A stretch of 6,365 nucleotides of DNA from Methanomicrobiales archaeon (GTDB lineage Archaea > Halobacteriota > Methanomicrobia > Methanomicrobiales > Methanoculleaceae), in NCBI GenBank assembly GCA_012511245.1, contig JAAZGM010000264.1, positions 1 through 6,365 of the forward strand, written 5' to 3'. Shown here one piece after another: positions 5,828-6,365 of this stretch (its first letter is position 1; the number at the start of each line of letters is the position of its first letter). The translations under genes and the position numbers were made by a program. Below the pieces are notes generated by a model. That model worked only from the letters and a program-made list of their open reading frames with translations. It had not been told where the DNA came from and did not search any database.

Positions 5828-6365
5828 ATGCAGGAGCCTCACCATGATGCAGAACTCTGGGACAGGATCTGGGATAAGAAACAGATCACGAGCGATTACA
5901 GCATCAGATACCTTGATTTCATGACGGGGATCGAACGTGCGCTCCCGGCAGGCTCAACCGTTTGCGAGGCGGGCTGCGGTACGGGGCAGACCCTCCGTAT
6001 CTTTTCTCTGAGGCACAGGACGATCGGGCTCGACATATCAGCAAGCGCTCTCAGGATTGCAAAATCCAGTTGTAATGCACCTCTTCAGGGTGATATATTC
6101 AGGATACCCCTCCGCAGCGGGAGCTGTGATCTCGTCTACAATTCAGGTGTGATCGAGCACTTCCCCTACCCATCAAACGTTGCAGCGGTCGCTGAGATGG
6201 CAAGAGTTACTCGAAAAGGCGGACAGGTGATCGTGATCGTCCCGAATACTCTCTGCCTCTGGTATAAGATCGGGAAGGAGGTTGCCTACCGGATGAAACG
6301 GTTTGAGTTCGGGTATGAGGAGGATTACTCTCCGATGCGGTTGAAGGCCACGCTTGAGGATGCAG
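5828..6365 (+). CDS. class I SAM-dependent methyltransferase, partial at the right edge
   Basis: The first 179 codons are visible and no stop is reached; the gene continues beyond the window. It starts MQEPHHDAELWDRIWDKK. Motif I, VCEAGCGTGQT (45-55), forms the SAM-binding loop. IGLDISASALRIAK (66-79) supplies the acidic residue (Asp69) that binds the SAM ribose. QGDIFRIPL (87-95) and CDLVYNSGVIEHF (100-112) match motifs II and III of the Methyltransf_11/25 type. GGQVIVIVPNT (131-141) follows. These place it among small-molecule or glycan methyltransferases. The position just behind a GT2 gene suggests methylation of a sugar or lipid-linked intermediate, but a quinone- or cofactor-type substrate cannot be excluded from this portion. 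It has its own strong ribosome-binding site. Confidence 0.88.
   Translation, partial: MQEPHHDAELWDRIWDKKQITSDYSIRYLDFMTGIERALPAGSTVCEAGCGTGQTLRIFSLRHRTIGLDISASALRIAKSSCNAPLQGDIFRIPLRSGSCDLVYNSGVIEHFPYPSNVAAVAEMARVTRKGGQVIVIVPNTLCLWYKIGKEVAYRMKRFEFGYEEDYSPMRLKATLEDA

Noticed and set aside
1..6365. CRISPR array, transposon or novel defence system
   Set aside because: No regularly spaced identical repeats, transposase, nuclease, or toxin-antitoxin type gene is present. All larger genes fit known glycan-related families or a plain lipoprotein.

Overview
The window looks like a piece of an archaeal, methanogen-type chromosome, most likely a Methanomicrobiales relative such as Methanoculleus. This is inferred from AT-rich TATA-like boxes placed 26-27 bp before start codons with no leader, a tRNA with no CCA visible, a lipobox protein with a Pro/Thr linker, a DPM-synthase/GtrA fusion, and moderately high GC. 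No marker gene fixes the genus. The content is mainly cell-surface glycan assembly. There is no CRISPR array, insertion sequence, phage gene or recognisable defence system.

Layout. Bases 1-72 hold a complete tRNA-Arg (anticodon GCG) on the minus strand. Bases 73-296 hold no convincing gene, only a possible tRNA promoter and several short palindromes. Bases 297-929 (minus) encode a 210-residue lipoprotein of unknown function. A 233-bp divergent spacer (930-1162) carries one promoter for each flanking gene and three loosely similar repeats. Bases 1163-2695 (+) encode a multi-membrane-span glycosyltransferase of the GT39/ArnT (PMT_2) type. It is followed after 31 nt by 2727-3824 (+), a GT2 domain fused to a GtrA membrane domain, in the manner of a dolichol-phosphate mannose synthase. 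A convergent 79-bp gap then separates this from 3904-4989 (minus), a non-hydrolysing UDP-GlcNAc 2-epimerase (wecB). A 90-bp divergent promoter region leads to 5080-5814 (+), a second, soluble DPM1-like GT2. The last gene, from 5828 (+), is a class I SAM-dependent methyltransferase that runs off the right edge.

How the genes may work together (inference). The GT2-GtrA protein would charge a polyprenyl (dolichyl) phosphate with a sugar on the cytoplasmic face. The GT39-like protein beside it belongs to a superfamily that uses such lipid-linked sugars outside the membrane. WecB would supply UDP-ManNAc, and the second GT2 and the methyltransferase could add and modify further residues. N-glycan, S-layer or glycolipid decoration is a plausible destination, but the sequence does not show which.

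The most notable non-coding features are three promoters whose TATA-like box is centred about 26.5 bp before an ATG (apparently leaderless genes), and an eight-codon reading frame with a purine-rich ribosome-binding site whose stop overlaps the start of the DPM-synthase gene. I found no clearly undescribed system.
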